DNA from: Fragilariopsis cylindrus CCMP1102
Taxonomy: Eukaryota > Bacillariophyta > Bacillariophyceae > Bacillariales > Bacillariaceae
Assembly (NCBI GenBank): GCA_900095095.1
Contig: FMBT01000294.1
Coordinates: forward strand, 248,001-312,000
Direction: 5' to 3'
DNA: 64,000 nucleotides
This document shows positions 20,794-30,932 of this stretch, one piece after another. The notes beneath the pieces are model-generated. The model was not told the DNA's origin. It ran no database searches and worked only from the letters and a program-made list of their open reading frames with translations. Numbering within the stretch: the first letter of the stretch is position 1; every line of letters starts with the position of its first letter. The position numbers were made by a program, and so were the translations under genes.

Positions 20794-23202
20794 ATGAGAT
20801 TCTTTAAAAAGTATCTTTTCATTGTGGGAGCGTTATGCTTATTATTGAACATACTCATCATTTTACATGTTCACGAAAGTCAGACTTTCAATGCTATTCT
20901 TAACAAACGTACTAGTAACGACAATCTGCCAGAACTAGTACAAGAGGAATCGACGGCCATCCAAGAAACAGAGGAATTTGATGATTCGATTTTGGCTAGC
21001 CATCCTAAGAAAGCAAAACATGACAGTGAACATTTGCCTTTAAATCCAATTCATCTTGAAAATGAATTGCCAGGAACATCTGATTGGATTCTGACCAATC
21101 CTGCAGCACACCGCGAAGTAGAAGGATACATGTCTAGAACAAGCGTACAAAAGGGAGAGCGTATCATGCTTTACCATGCTATCAACACTACTACTATAAC
21201 GCACGGCAGAATTCCAATGATCCAAATTGAAGTATTTCGATCAGGGTGGTATGGAGGCCTCGGAGGTCGAAAAGTGCTTGGTCCTGTTCAAGTACCAGGC
21301 ATCGTTCAAACCATGCCCGACCCTGATTTTAAAAATGGTGGACTCATCTCATGCAAATGGAAAGATCCATATATTCTTGAAACGCAAACAGATTGGACGA
21401 CAGGAGTTTATCTTGTTAAGCTGACAAACATGAATCCAGTTGTCATGACGCAGAGTTATGCTATTTTTATTGTCAGAAATGACGAACGTGCTGCTGATAT
21501 CACCTTCCAGCTTCCCACCAACACATACCAGGCATATAATATCTGGGGAGGAAACAACTTATATCGCTGCGACCCAGCCATGTTAGGTAAACGGTGTCAA
21601 AAATCAGCAAAGGTTTCTTTTGACCGGCCGTATGCTGGACCTGAGAATAAGACGGCAGCTTTTGGCGTTGGCGCAGGAGAATATTTGGTGAATGTGCAGC
21701 CCCTCAACTACCCCATGCCTACAGCTGCTTCTTGGAATTATAACATGGTGCGATGGTTGGAAAGGAATCATCTTGATGTTTCTTTCGTAACCAATGTTGA
21801 TACCCATACTCGTTTGCCAAAGATGCAAAAACCCAAGCTTTTTCTTACACAGGGACATGATGAGTATTGGTCATGGGAAATGAGGGATCATGTCACCACT
21901 TGGAGGAACGAAGGTGTCGACCTCACTTTTCTAGGCTCCAATACTGCTTATTGGCAAATTCGATTTGAAGACACTGACGTAAATTTGACTTTGGACGGTG
22001 AAGAACCGCGAACAATCGTTTGCTATCGTAGACAAAAGGCAGATCCAAATAAGAGCAAATATCGCACTGTTAAGTTTAGGCAAGTGCGCCCAGAAGCCCT
22101 CTTAATAGGTGTAGAATATCATTTCCCTCTTGGAGATCCATATGATGCAGATGTGATCGTTTCCAATCATACGCACTGGATATATAGTGGTACTGGACTC
22201 AGGAAGGGCGACAAAATTCCAGGTATGCTTGGATATGAAGTCGACACAATCAACCAGGAAAATCTCAAACCAAAGCCAGGGAACTCTGAAGAGGCCATCA
22301 GCGTCACTTCTATTTTTGAGACTCCTCTAATCGATCGCAAAAATCGGACAATTATTACTCATGGTGGAGCGTACAAAGCAACTAGTGGAGCAAATGTGAT
22401 TGGAGCTGGTACTATGCAATGGAGCTGGGGTCTTGATGATTATGGCGTGAAGGAGGGTCTGCGAAGTTCACGTTTAAGCAGTGCCATTGAAACGATGACT
22501 TGGAACACATTGGAAGCGGCTGGTATACCACGGACTACAACCAATGAGGATACTACTAGAAAGGAAATCGAAGAAGTCAAATCGTCTTCAAAAGCAACAG
22601 AAGCACAGCAACAGTACAAAAAGAAGCCTCTAGATGGATGGATTTACGAACCCAAAAATGTAAAATTCTTTTGGAAAAAAATGGGAGATCGACCCTTTCA
22701 ACGTGAGTTTTATTCCCAACATTTAGGGCGTTTCAACAGAGTCCTTGATATAGGAGTAAGAGGATATAATAGGTACTGCAAGGATTTGATCAATTCCACC
22801 ACCATTGAATACTTTCAGATGGAACCTCATCCACCTGCCAAGGAGGAAATGAACAATGATGGCTTATTGGAGGCTTATATGGAAGATGCACCAGACAAAT
22901 ATCCAAATTTGGAACACTCCTTTGATTTGATCATTGACTTTGGTGTGTTCGGATGGGATGCTGTGCAGATTGGGCTCAAAGAAAATGACATCAAGAAATA
23001 TGTTAACGCAGTACAGTTTTTCTTGAAGGATAAGGGTTGCTGGGCACTTAAGATTGATATAGGATGGGTTCCAAATCAGCACGAGTATTTTAATAAATAC
23101 CTTCTGCCGTATTTCGAATTGGGCGACTTTGATAACTCATACAAGAGCGGGCACAAGGTGAAAGGAGGTAATTTCGAATTTTACTTTTTCTACAAGAAGT
23201 AA
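20794..23202 (+). CDS. DMFA2_C (N,N-dimethylformamidase beta-like) domain fused to a class I methyltransferase-like domain
   Basis: Single exon, 802 aa. An N-terminal signal anchor (FIVGALCLLLNILIILHV, about residues 9-26) suggests a Golgi/ER type II protein facing the lumen. Residues ~95-590 match the large C-terminal domain of N,N-dimethylformamidase beta subunits: FRSGWYGG, NTYQAYNIWGG, FLTQGHDEYWS, then AGTMQWSWGLDDYG near the end. A Lys/Glu/Gln linker follows. From ~650 a Rossmann-like domain begins: RVLDIGVRGYN (SAM-binding loop position), an acidic residue after strand 2 (QMEPHPP), and FDLIIDFGVFGW at strand 4. Metal ligands of the amidase (Tyr/His/Glu in the bacterial enzyme) were not mapped. 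The joint function is unknown; N- or O-methyl group chemistry on a secreted substrate is a guess. The gene lies between the two direct-repeat units. Confidence 0.75.
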   Translation: MRFFKKYLFIVGALCLLLNILIILHVHESQTFNAILNKRTSNDNLPELVQEESTAIQETEEFDDSILASHPKKAKHDSEHLPLNPIHLENELPGTSDWILTNPAAHREVEGYMSRTSVQKGERIMLYHAINTTTITHGRIPMIQIEVFRSGWYGGLGGRKVLGPVQVPGIVQTMPDPDFKNGGLISCKWKDPYILETQTDWTTGVYLVKLTNMNPVVMTQSYAIFIVRNDERAADITFQLPTNTYQAYNIWGGNNLYRCDPAMLGKRCQKSAKVSFDRPYAGPENKTAAFGVGAGEYLVNVQPLNYPMPTAASWNYNMVRWLERNHLDVSFVTNVDTHTRLPKMQKPKLFLTQGHDEYWSWEMRDHVTTWRNEGVDLTFLGSNTAYWQIRFEDTDVNLTLDGEEPRTIVCYRRQKADPNKSKYRTVKFRQVRPEALLIGVEYHFPLGDPYDADVIVSNHTHWIYSGTGLRKGDKIPGMLGYEVDTINQENLKPKPGNSEEAISVTSIFETPLIDRKNRTIITHGGAYKATSGANVIGAGTMQWSWGLDDYGVKEGLRSSRLSSAIETMTWNTLEAAGIPRTTTNEDTTRKEIEEVKSSSKATEAQQQYKKKPLDGWIYEPKNVKFFWKKMGDRPFQREFYSQHLGRFNRVLDIGVRGYNRYCKDLINSTTIEYFQMEPHPPAKEEMNNDGLLEAYMEDAPDKYPNLEHSFDLIIDFGVFGWDAVQIGLKENDIKKYVNAVQFFLKDKGCWALKIDIGWVPNQHEYFNKYLLPYFELGDFDNSYKSGHKVKGGNFEFYFFYKK

Positions 23203-23906
23203 ACATACAATCGAAAAGTAAATGCATGTTCATGTTTTCGATTTGTCGAACAGGCATACTATGATTTCGAATGGATTGGCGTCGTGGCGTTCCATAGAAT
23301 ATAGAAAACCCATGTTCTACTAACTCTATATCGTTATTAATCGGAAAGACCCTTCTCTGTTCCCCCAAAAGACGACGACTCTTGAAGTTACATCCCAACT
23401 TGAAAATGAAGAAATATTTTGAAGGGTAAGATCATGCTGCAGATGCGCTTGAAAATATATATATATATATATATATATTGGTGCACACTCTCCTTGATGT
23501 AACACAACAGAGACGCATTCAAATGATTCTCTTCTCCATCTTCAATCTATAATTTCCATGTGGTTGACCTCTACGAACAGGTGAGCTACTATACCGTATC
23601 ACTCGGTACCCATCGCTGGTTGATGCCAAAATCAGCCTTAGTGAGCCCTTCCTCGTTGCCTATTTGCAATAATTTATGGTTCAGATAAGAAAGTTCCAAA
23701 GCACGTTGAACATGGTGGATAGATTGTTTCCACTTGCTGAGATTTCTGTGAAACCATTTATGTGACAGTGCACGAAAGCTTGATCCAATGGTTGAGTTAA
23801 TATTATTATCTACCGGTAGTCAATTCTCAAATATTTTAACAGCTTCAGCTTCGATCTCAGCAGCGCGCGGCTATTTCCGTTGACTGGAGGAAGTACTAGT
23901 ACTATA
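23203..23906. other. Intergenic, no gene seen
   Basis: 704 bp between the fusion gene and repeat copy 2. Holds a TA dinucleotide run at about 23455-23478. No gene recognised. Confidence 0.5.
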
Positions 23907-23926
23907 TCGAAAAAGATCGAGTTCTA

Positions 23927-24316
23927 TTATTTAGCGCTAATTCTGTCTTCATCCATCAAAGATTTTATTCTTGTTTCTCGTTTATTTTTCAAACTTCGCT
24001 CGTCCAAAGATTTCGTTTTTGTTACCAGAAGATATACGAGTTCAAAGTACGAAACTGTAGATTCTGACTTAACGATGATCGATGTTGGACCTTTTCCTAC
24101 CCCAGCAGCACTGATAGTGTCACCATTACAAGTAACCCCAACGAAATCAATGAACGAGCGATTTACAAAGAGATGTCCAATGTCAGCCCCTGCTAATACT
24201 GCTGCTAGTATGTTGACGTCGGCATTATACAATTCATAATATTCACCACTAGATTCAACCATGATGAGAGACAGTGTTTCATCAATGGATGAGCAAGTGT
24301 TCCTATTATTTTCCAT
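23927..24316 (-). CDS. Small repeat-borne hypothetical protein (129 aa)
   Basis: Open from MENNRNTCSSIDETLS to a stop, 129 aa, with an internal NADVNILAAVLAGADIGHLFV segment and a basic C-terminus (SLKNKRETRIKSLMDEDR). The same frame is broken in the other repeat copy. No family recognised and no signal peptide. It may be a captured host gene piece, the terminal exon of a longer gene, or the sole coding region of a non-autonomous element. Confidence 0.35.
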   Translation of the reverse strand: MENNRNTCSSIDETLSLIMVESSGEYYELYNADVNILAAVLAGADIGHLFVNRSFIDFVGVTCNGDTISAAGVGKGPTSIIVKSESTVSYFELVYLLVTKTKSLDERSLKNKRETRIKSLMDEDRISAK

Positions 24317-24787
24317 GATGATGTCTTCGCCTTGATAACGGTAGATAGCAATACAAAATTTAATGTGATTAATTTTTGTTCTTACTAAAGGTTATGTTAT
24401 ATTTTATGATGATGCTGTTATTATACATAAAGGAGGGTATCGTAGATTCATATCGTACCAGGAAAGAAAAGAAAATACAATACAGTGCAGCCATTGCACA
24501 TGCAGTATTATGGCCGGTACTATTTGTATTTGACCCGAACCAGGGAGAGAAGAGGGAGAGAAGAGAGAAGATTGGACTGGCTATCTTTAGTCCGCTTTTA
24601 ATGGAAGAAGCTACACACTAAATGTATGTGAATGTGTTGCAGATATTTCTTTTTTGGACCCCTTATTTAGATTACTTTTACTGTTAAGAAAAATAAATTT
24701 GAAGGCATTAATGAGTTGTGACAAGAGATCGATTGACTTTTGTGGTCGAACAAGAGCGAAGTAAATAAATGGAAAATTTACCTGACA

Positions 24788-24932
24788 CGAGACATGATGC
24801 TGGTCAAAGTGAATGAGGCAATCCAACCTGTATACACTGTACTATACTTCCTCCGTGACGCGAGACATGATGCTGGTCGAATTGAATGAGGCAATCCAAC
24901 CTGTATACACTGTACTATACTTCCTCTGTGCA
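24788..24932. repeat. Tandem duplication, two 73 bp units
   Basis: CGAGACATGATGCTGG starts at 24788 and again at 24861; the units are near identical by eye. Copy 1 of the surrounding repeat has a single unit, so the duplication happened in this copy. Confidence 0.75.
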
Positions 24933-25127
24933 ACGCATTTTGCTTAGCAAGCTATCATGAGGAATTTTCACAGCCTAAAAGCGTAGAGAGTAAGTCGCAA
25001 ACTTTCAAAATCTCATTTTTTTTAAAAACAATTCCTGTCGATTGGGTAGATTTTAAAGGTTCTCAACGCTTTTATTTTGTGAAAATTCCCAACGATAGCC
25101 GTGTAGGCAAAATGCGTTGCACGGAGA
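24923..25127. mobile_element. Foldback / MITE-like inverted repeat, copy 2
   Basis: Same structure as 18178-18381: outer CTCTGTGCAACGCATTTTGC paired with GCAAAATGCGTTGCACGGAG, inner GAATTTTCAC blocks, and a loop with an extended T/A run. More diverged arms than copy 1. Confidence 0.6.
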
Positions 25128-25415
25128 AAGTACTGTAATATGATACTGCAATTATCGCCACACGCTCCAGGCTACTTATGGCACGCGCGATCAGGCCGTT
25201 GAATTTGAAAACATAATAATAATAATATTCTGTACAGTAAGTTATGTGAGAAAAAGATCGCACACATTTTATTTTTTCATTAGCAAAATTAGCAATCTAA
25301 TGCTGAATTGAATGCGACGTCAAATCTCCCAACTCACCGTTATATAGGCAGTACCGTAGACAATAGCACTTTCCTTTAACGTTTCACGTCCACGAAATAA
25401 TTACAATCCATTATC

Positions 25416-27194
25416 ATGAAGGGGAATCCTGGCGGACGTAATGCGAGTCGCTTGGGCTATCGACGCAGTCTTATGTTACTTTCGTTCGTTGCTACGATCG
25501 GCGTATTCTGCTTCTTTACCGGTAACGAACTCCGTTCACTTTCGAATTCCAATTATAATTTACGACCTACATCATCATCTTCTTCTGCTGTCGGCCAGCT
25601 AGGATGTGACTTTTATCTGGCTGAAAGTGCTATCCCGCATGGTGGTTTAGGCGTATTTACAGCTAAACCGTTAGAGAAAGGTGCGCCCGCTCAACCGTGG
25701 CCCGATATATGCGTGTATCTTACAGATGCAAACAGTAGAAAGGGAACAGAAATCGACACGCACACATGGCAAAAATATAGATTCGGTGCACAATGGCTCG
25801 GAGGACGAACAGATCCTCGAGCAGCGTGTATGGGATTGGTAACGACATTCAATAGCATGGGAATGAAGATGTATGCCTCCGCAAGACCAGCCGCCGATCC
25901 GTTTCTTATTCATACAAATGGTGGATTGGATCGTTCAAAAGATCCTGGTGCAGGTGCTATAACTCAATATTATGGGGCAACTTCAGAGACGACCAGAAAT
26001 TTAGATGCCGGAGAAGAACTTATGTTGCGGGATACAGGCCATGGAGGTGACCAATACAATCTTGATTCAGCTAAGGAGGATGGACGACAACATCTTAATA
26101 TAGAGACCGTGCCGCCACCAAAACGTGCACCGGAATGGTTACAAAAGCATGGCATGTGCCTCGATAATTTGATTGTGAAAACTGCTACCGATCCAAGCAT
26201 GGGTCGGGGTGCATTCGTAAAGCGATTCTTATCTAAGGGTACGGTCGTCGCTCCTGCTCCATTACAGATGTATCCAAAACGATCTAAATTTTCGGTTCCG
26301 ATGAGCAACAACGATAGACACGAATTCGAACGCAAACATAAGATGAAATATGAAACCGAACAGCTATTTGTGAACTACTGCTTCCAACCAAAAGGCAGTA
26401 CATTGCTGCTCTATCCATACGGAGCCGGTGTAGGTTTGATCAATCATTCTAGCAATAAGTCTAAAATCAATGTGATATTGAAATGGTCGGACCATCACAT
26501 GAATCATAGTCCGCAATGGTTGGATTCAACTCTTTCGCTTGATCAGTTTTGGAAGATGCAATATCCCGGTTCTTTAATTCTCGATTTCGTAGCTACTCGG
26601 AACATTCGAGAGGGAGAGGAAATATTTATGGATTACGGACCCGAATGGGAAAAAGCTTGGAATGATCATGTACAAAAATGGGAACCAGATATTATCGCAA
26701 CTAAAAATTATGCTTATCCATGGGACGAAATGAAAAACCATGGTATAACTAAGAATGATGGTAGTAACGAAGAAGGAAAACAGCAACATAAATCCTTAAA
26801 ACCCTTTCGGACACTTGGCGAACAAGAAACGAGTCCATATCCCAACAATCTAATGACCGTATGCGATACAAGAAATTGGAGTGACGACCGCGATGATCGA
26901 ATGAAATGGCGACCGAGTTTGCATTGGTCTGAGAATCTCGCCGAATGTCGAGTTTTGTCTCGAACCTATAATTCAAAGGAAGAAACGTATACATACGAAG
27001 TTAATGTATGGCCTGATAAATGTAGTACTGGCGGTAGACATAGAACATGCATCGATTACGATGTTCCACACAATGCTATCCGTTTCGTCGATAAGCCCTT
27101 CCAAAGCGACCAACACTTAGCAAACGCATTTAGGCATCCGATTGGTTTCCCTGATCATTTGACGCCTCATTTTTGGAGAAACGAGAGATCTTAG
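25416..27194 (+). CDS. Double SET-domain protein with N-terminal signal anchor
   Basis: Single exon, 592 aa. A hydrophobic segment at about residues 18-36 follows a basic start (signal peptide or type II anchor). Residues ~68-215 look like a degenerate SET domain (GGLGVFTAKPLEKG at the N-flank, LDAGEELMLRD at the end). Residues ~245-425 are a fuller SET domain: GRGAFVKRFLSKGTVV, VGLINHSSN (the NHS motif at the S-adenosylmethionine site) and EGEEIFMDYG with the expected Tyr. The C-terminal ~160 residues are Trp/Arg rich without a recognised domain. SET enzymes methylate lysines; the leader suggests a substrate in the secretory pathway, or the hydrophobic segment may hold it on a membrane facing the cytosol. 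Confidence 0.75.
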   Translation: MKGNPGGRNASRLGYRRSLMLLSFVATIGVFCFFTGNELRSLSNSNYNLRPTSSSSSAVGQLGCDFYLAESAIPHGGLGVFTAKPLEKGAPAQPWPDICVYLTDANSRKGTEIDTHTWQKYRFGAQWLGGRTDPRAACMGLVTTFNSMGMKMYASARPAADPFLIHTNGGLDRSKDPGAGAITQYYGATSETTRNLDAGEELMLRDTGHGGDQYNLDSAKEDGRQHLNIETVPPPKRAPEWLQKHGMCLDNLIVKTATDPSMGRGAFVKRFLSKGTVVAPAPLQMYPKRSKFSVPMSNNDRHEFERKHKMKYETEQLFVNYCFQPKGSTLLLYPYGAGVGLINHSSNKSKINVILKWSDHHMNHSPQWLDSTLSLDQFWKMQYPGSLILDFVATRNIREGEEIFMDYGPEWEKAWNDHVQKWEPDIIATKNYAYPWDEMKNHGITKNDGSNEEGKQQHKSLKPFRTLGEQETSPYPNNLMTVCDTRNWSDDRDDRMKWRPSLHWSENLAECRVLSRTYNSKEETYTYEVNVWPDKCSTGGRHRTCIDYDVPHNAIRFVDKPFQSDQHLANAFRHPIGFPDHLTPHFWRNERS

Positions 27195-27342
27195 GGGTAT
27201 GCTAGATAACATAAGCAAACAAAAAATATTGCTACATAAAACTTTCAATTACAGCTAGATTAGATATATACAAAAATATTTTTTTACATTAGCCACGTTA
27301 CTCGCAAAGTACTGTACGAATCTGATTAGAAAAAATGATCTA

Positions 27343-29142
27343 TTACTTCTCATGATTCCTATTTTCAATTTTGCTTTCGACAATATCGCTTACAAGACTA
27401 CCGACTCCTGCACTCGCTAACAAGGGGATTAGAATATCGTAATTACGAGTCAGTTCAAATAGTAGCAGCGACGCAGTCAACGGTGCTCCGAACAAAGCGG
27501 CTAAAGTGGATGCCGCTCCCACCATAGCATATGCAGGGACATCAGATAACGCCCAAAATCCACCGACGGCGGTTACGTCAAAGGAAGTAAACAAAAATTG
27601 AACGATGTTGTGAAAGGATGCGCCGCACATTCCACCTAAGAATAGACTTGGTGCGAAGGTTCCACCGACCAAACCACTCCCTGCAGCAACTGCGGTCGTA
27701 AAGATCTTGGCAGCAAGTAATATCAACAGAGTTATGGTTGGGATTGAATTATTCCCTAACAATCCATTCAGCGTGTCGTATCCAAAAAACAAGACTTGAG
27801 GATAAAATGATCCGACAATACCACACGTTAACGCTCCGATGACAGGACGTGCGGATCGTGGTAACGACCCGAACGCTGTTTTGACTGGAGCAGGACCGCA
27901 TTCTCCATCAAATACTCTTTTTGTTAGCTTAGCAGATTGACTAAAAGCCACCGCCACCAATCCGGATAAGGCCCCTAGCATCAGATAGAGTGGAAGTTCT
28001 AGTAACGGGGTCTTGATCTCGTACGTAGTAACGGCTAGAGCCAAATAGTTCCCTAGCAATATACGGGCAACTAGTCCGGATACAACGGAAGCAATTAAAA
28101 TCGCTGTTATACTCGATGGTTCCGCAAAAAGCGATTCCTGTCGCAATTCAATAAGGTTCGTCGATGAAGCTAACGCCGGCGTTGAAGGTACCGTCGACAC
28201 GGTTAAAGACGGCAATGCTGCCTGTACGACCTCTAAGGCAAAAAATACACCTGCTAGTGGTGCGTTGAATCCGGCGGAAACACCCGCAGCGGCACCACAC
28301 GATAAAAGAAGACGATTTCGTCGTACTCTCGCTTCTACGTTTTCTTTAGAGTATGTGTACGAGCCGTCGATGTCGTCGTCATCGTCGACGATGTCGCCAT
28401 TTTCGTCAATAATAACACCGTTCACGTTGGTTGTTTCCGGTGGCCAAAGCCACATGACCACACGACTCATCGCCATAGCAACCTCAACAGATGGTCCTTC
28501 GGGTCCTAAACTACATCCAGTACCTAGAGTGAATATTGAAGCAAATGCTTTCCTAACAAATGCGAAAGCGTACAACGGATCGAATCGTTTCATTTTTTTC
28601 TCCAAGGTATCGTTGTTGTCGTTACTTCCATCGTCGTAATGTATTTCGTCGAAGAACGATAGTGACGCATCATCGACTTCATCAATTTCACCTCGAACTC
28701 CTGGTGGGAACGCGCCCAACGCAGCAAAAATTGCGACAGCAATACCACCTAATGTTGTAATGGCAAATACTGGTAAATATGATATCAATGGTAGGTCTAA
28801 TCCGAATCCACCAGTATAACACAACTCTCGGACACCTTCAATTCCCATCTTGAAAAATGATACAGCCACACCCGATAGTAAACCAACCATTACCGCTAAG
28901 CCTTGGATCTTTAATTGTGTTCGGAATCTATTCTCGTCGTACGTATCAACATCTATCCTCTTTTTTTTCTCCTTCGATGAAAGCTGTTTGATAAAATTCC
29001 CTGTACGCAATCTTTTTGATTTTACATTGGTATCACCGGATTCGGTTTCTTCTAGTAGTGGCGGTGAAGGAAGGAAATTTTTTGCAGGAAATAACGAAGT
29101 ATTCCAATCTTTATCATTTGTTGTTGTAGTTGTTGTAGTTGT

Positions 29143-29173
<31 letters not shown>

Positions 29174-29523
29174 ATCGTTGTAGTCTGAGATATCTCTATT
29201 TTATCATACTCGTCGGTATCATTATTGTTATTATTATTATTATCATTATTATTATCATTATTATTACTATTATCGTCATCGTCGTCGTTACCATTGTTGT
29301 TTCGAAGAACGAGGAATTTTCTGTTGTGTGATTGTGAAGAAAAACATGGCACTGCCAAGCTAGAAGTGAACGGTTTAAGTAAAACGTTGTTGTTGCCGCT
29401 GATGTGACGACTATTTGGATTCGATACGAATGCGCTGGCATACCATGGTTCCGACAGTAATGTCGACACAAGCAAAATATTCAGATAACGAATCCCCATC
29501 AGTGATATGGACCAGTTCTTCAT
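27343..29523 (-). CDS. Plastid ClC-type chloride channel/transporter (ClC-e/f-like)
   Basis: Single exon, 726 aa. A signal peptide ends at YASAFVSNP (ASAF at residues 29-32), the diatom plastid import motif. An Asn/Asp-rich stretch and a poly-Thr/Ala stretch follow. The membrane domain starts near residue 205. ClC signatures: GTGCSLGPEGPSVEV (about 331-345), which holds the gating Glu, and GGTFAPSLFLGG (about 617-628), matching GxFxP. Several further helices and GAASTLAALFGAPLTASLLLFE near the end fit. GTGCSLGPEGP is the form seen in cyanobacteria and plant ClC-e/f. It should carry Cl- or NO3- across thylakoid or envelope membranes. There is no CBS domain pair at the C-terminus. Confidence 0.85.
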
Positions 29524-29933
29524 CGTTGTTGTAATACAATTCGAATAGAAGTCTTAGCGCAGCTATATTGGAATAGGATATTGTAACAGATATACCTAAG
29601 AAAGGTATTGTCGTGATGGGCCAAAAAGAATTGGTGTGCATACTTCTAGATCGATGTGATTGATGTGATCGACTACGTATCGAGAATTATGATTTATGTG
29701 CTTTTGATGCAATCTATCTCAGTCGTGTTTTTGACGTCAGTATTTCGCGCGCCATCATTGCTTTTATTGAACAATATCATCTTGTTACGCGAGGATGATG
29801 GGGAAATATCAAATAAAAAGAGCATCAATCAATAACACAATCTCGACATCAATAAGTATCGGTAGATAAGTACAACAAGCCAAGTACAGTACAACTTTGA
29901 CAGTCAACCAATAATCGCCACTATATATACAAT
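29524..29933. other. Intergenic, divergent promoter between two plastid-protein genes
   Basis: 410 bp separating divergent start codons of the ClC gene and a plastid membrane protein; it may serve both. No gene recognised. Confidence 0.5.
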
Positions 29934-30932
29934 ATGCCGTCACGTCGACTACTGATATCACTCTTCTTGCTTCCGGGCGTGGTTTCCTCCTTTCAAATGC
30001 CACAACAGATATTACAGCACACAGCGATCCGTTCTAGCGCTTTCGTTCAAGGCAGCAGCAGCGGTGTTTCAACGGAACGAGTCTCTTCTTTGTTGTCAGA
30101 TATAGATCATACTACACTAAGTAGCTCTGTCGCGAAATTCGGATTTCTCCTATCCGATACTTCAGCGGTAGCAGCAGCGGCCGCAACGGTTGGAATACCT
30201 AATCCCGATACGTTCTTCAATGGTAATGTAGGAGACCATATAGGAGAAGGTGTAAAGAATATCGCGTTTGGTGTAACGGCTATAGTTTTTCTATTGGCAG
30301 GATTGACATATGTTGCTGCTGCTGTTTTAGTTCCCGCTGGTGCAGCACAATTAGAAATTGAATGTACATCTCTTCTTCCAGATACGTGGGATGAATATCT
30401 TGGTAAGCTTGAGGAAGGACAGGAAATGAAAGACCGGCCTGATCTGATGTTCGAATTGGGCCTGTTATTGAATAAATCAAAAGCTGATCGATTGCAGCAG
30501 GTATGTGTCGAATTGAAATTGGCACCAGATTTATGGTCATATTATCAAGAGAAGTTGTCCGACGATCAGGCGCTTCAAGATCGGCCAGAATTAATTGCAG
30601 GATTAAATGCAGATGTTGGACAACGTGCGGCACAAATCTTACGTGAAAATACTAATATTTGTCCAGAAACAAAGTGGGAATCATACGAAAAACGAACAGA
30701 TAATGATGGCAAACAACCATTGGCGGATCGACCTGATTTGTTGGATGACTTAGCTCGTGAATTAGGATATTCTGATCTGTTAGCAGCAGTTGCAGCTTGT
30801 TTAGGAGGAGGAGTAGGAGTAGGACAGGATCAACAACAACAAGGTGGTGACGCAGTAATCGACGTAGAGACAATATCTGGAATCACTGAGGTTCGTCGAA
30901 AGGAAGATCAATGGGACGAAGATGATAAATAG
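29934..30932 (+). CDS. Plastid-targeted membrane protein with DRPxL repeats, unknown function
   Basis: Single exon, 332 aa. Signal peptide (residues 1-20) ends in VSSFQMP, a variant of the ASAFAP motif. One clear transmembrane helix lies at about residues 110-138 (FGVTAIVFLLAGLTYVAAAV). The soluble C-terminal half has three related segments of about 40-50 residues, each with a Trp, a Tyr and a D-R-P-[DE]-L core (DRPDLMFEL, DRPELIAGL, DRPDLLDDL), probably a small helical repeat. An acidic tail ends the protein. No named family is recognised. Confidence 0.65.
   Translation: MPSRRLLISLFLLPGVVSSFQMPQQILQHTAIRSSAFVQGSSSGVSTERVSSLLSDIDHTTLSSSVAKFGFLLSDTSAVAAAAATVGIPNPDTFFNGNVGDHIGEGVKNIAFGVTAIVFLLAGLTYVAAAVLVPAGAAQLEIECTSLLPDTWDEYLGKLEEGQEMKDRPDLMFELGLLLNKSKADRLQQVCVELKLAPDLWSYYQEKLSDDQALQDRPELIAGLNADVGQRAAQILRENTNICPETKWESYEKRTDNDGKQPLADRPDLLDDLARELGYSDLLAAVAACLGGGVGVGQDQQQQGGDAVIDVETISGITEVRRKEDQWDEDDK

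Larger units (their letters stand above)
23907..25154. repeat. Direct-repeat unit, copy 2 (~1.25 kb), ends in a foldback structure
   Basis: Aligns along its length with 17251-18406. It is longer mainly because of an internal tandem duplication of 73 bp (24788-24860 and 24861-24932) just before the foldback. It carries the longer version of the minus-strand frame at 23927-24316. Flanks outside the shared ends differ from those of copy 1, so each copy has discrete borders. Confidence 0.7.

Noticed and set aside
17251-25154. Direct repeats as possible LTRs of a retroelement
   Set aside because: The interior holds ordinary host-type genes and no gag, protease, reverse transcriptase or integrase; the repeat ends do not look like TG...CA LTR ends.
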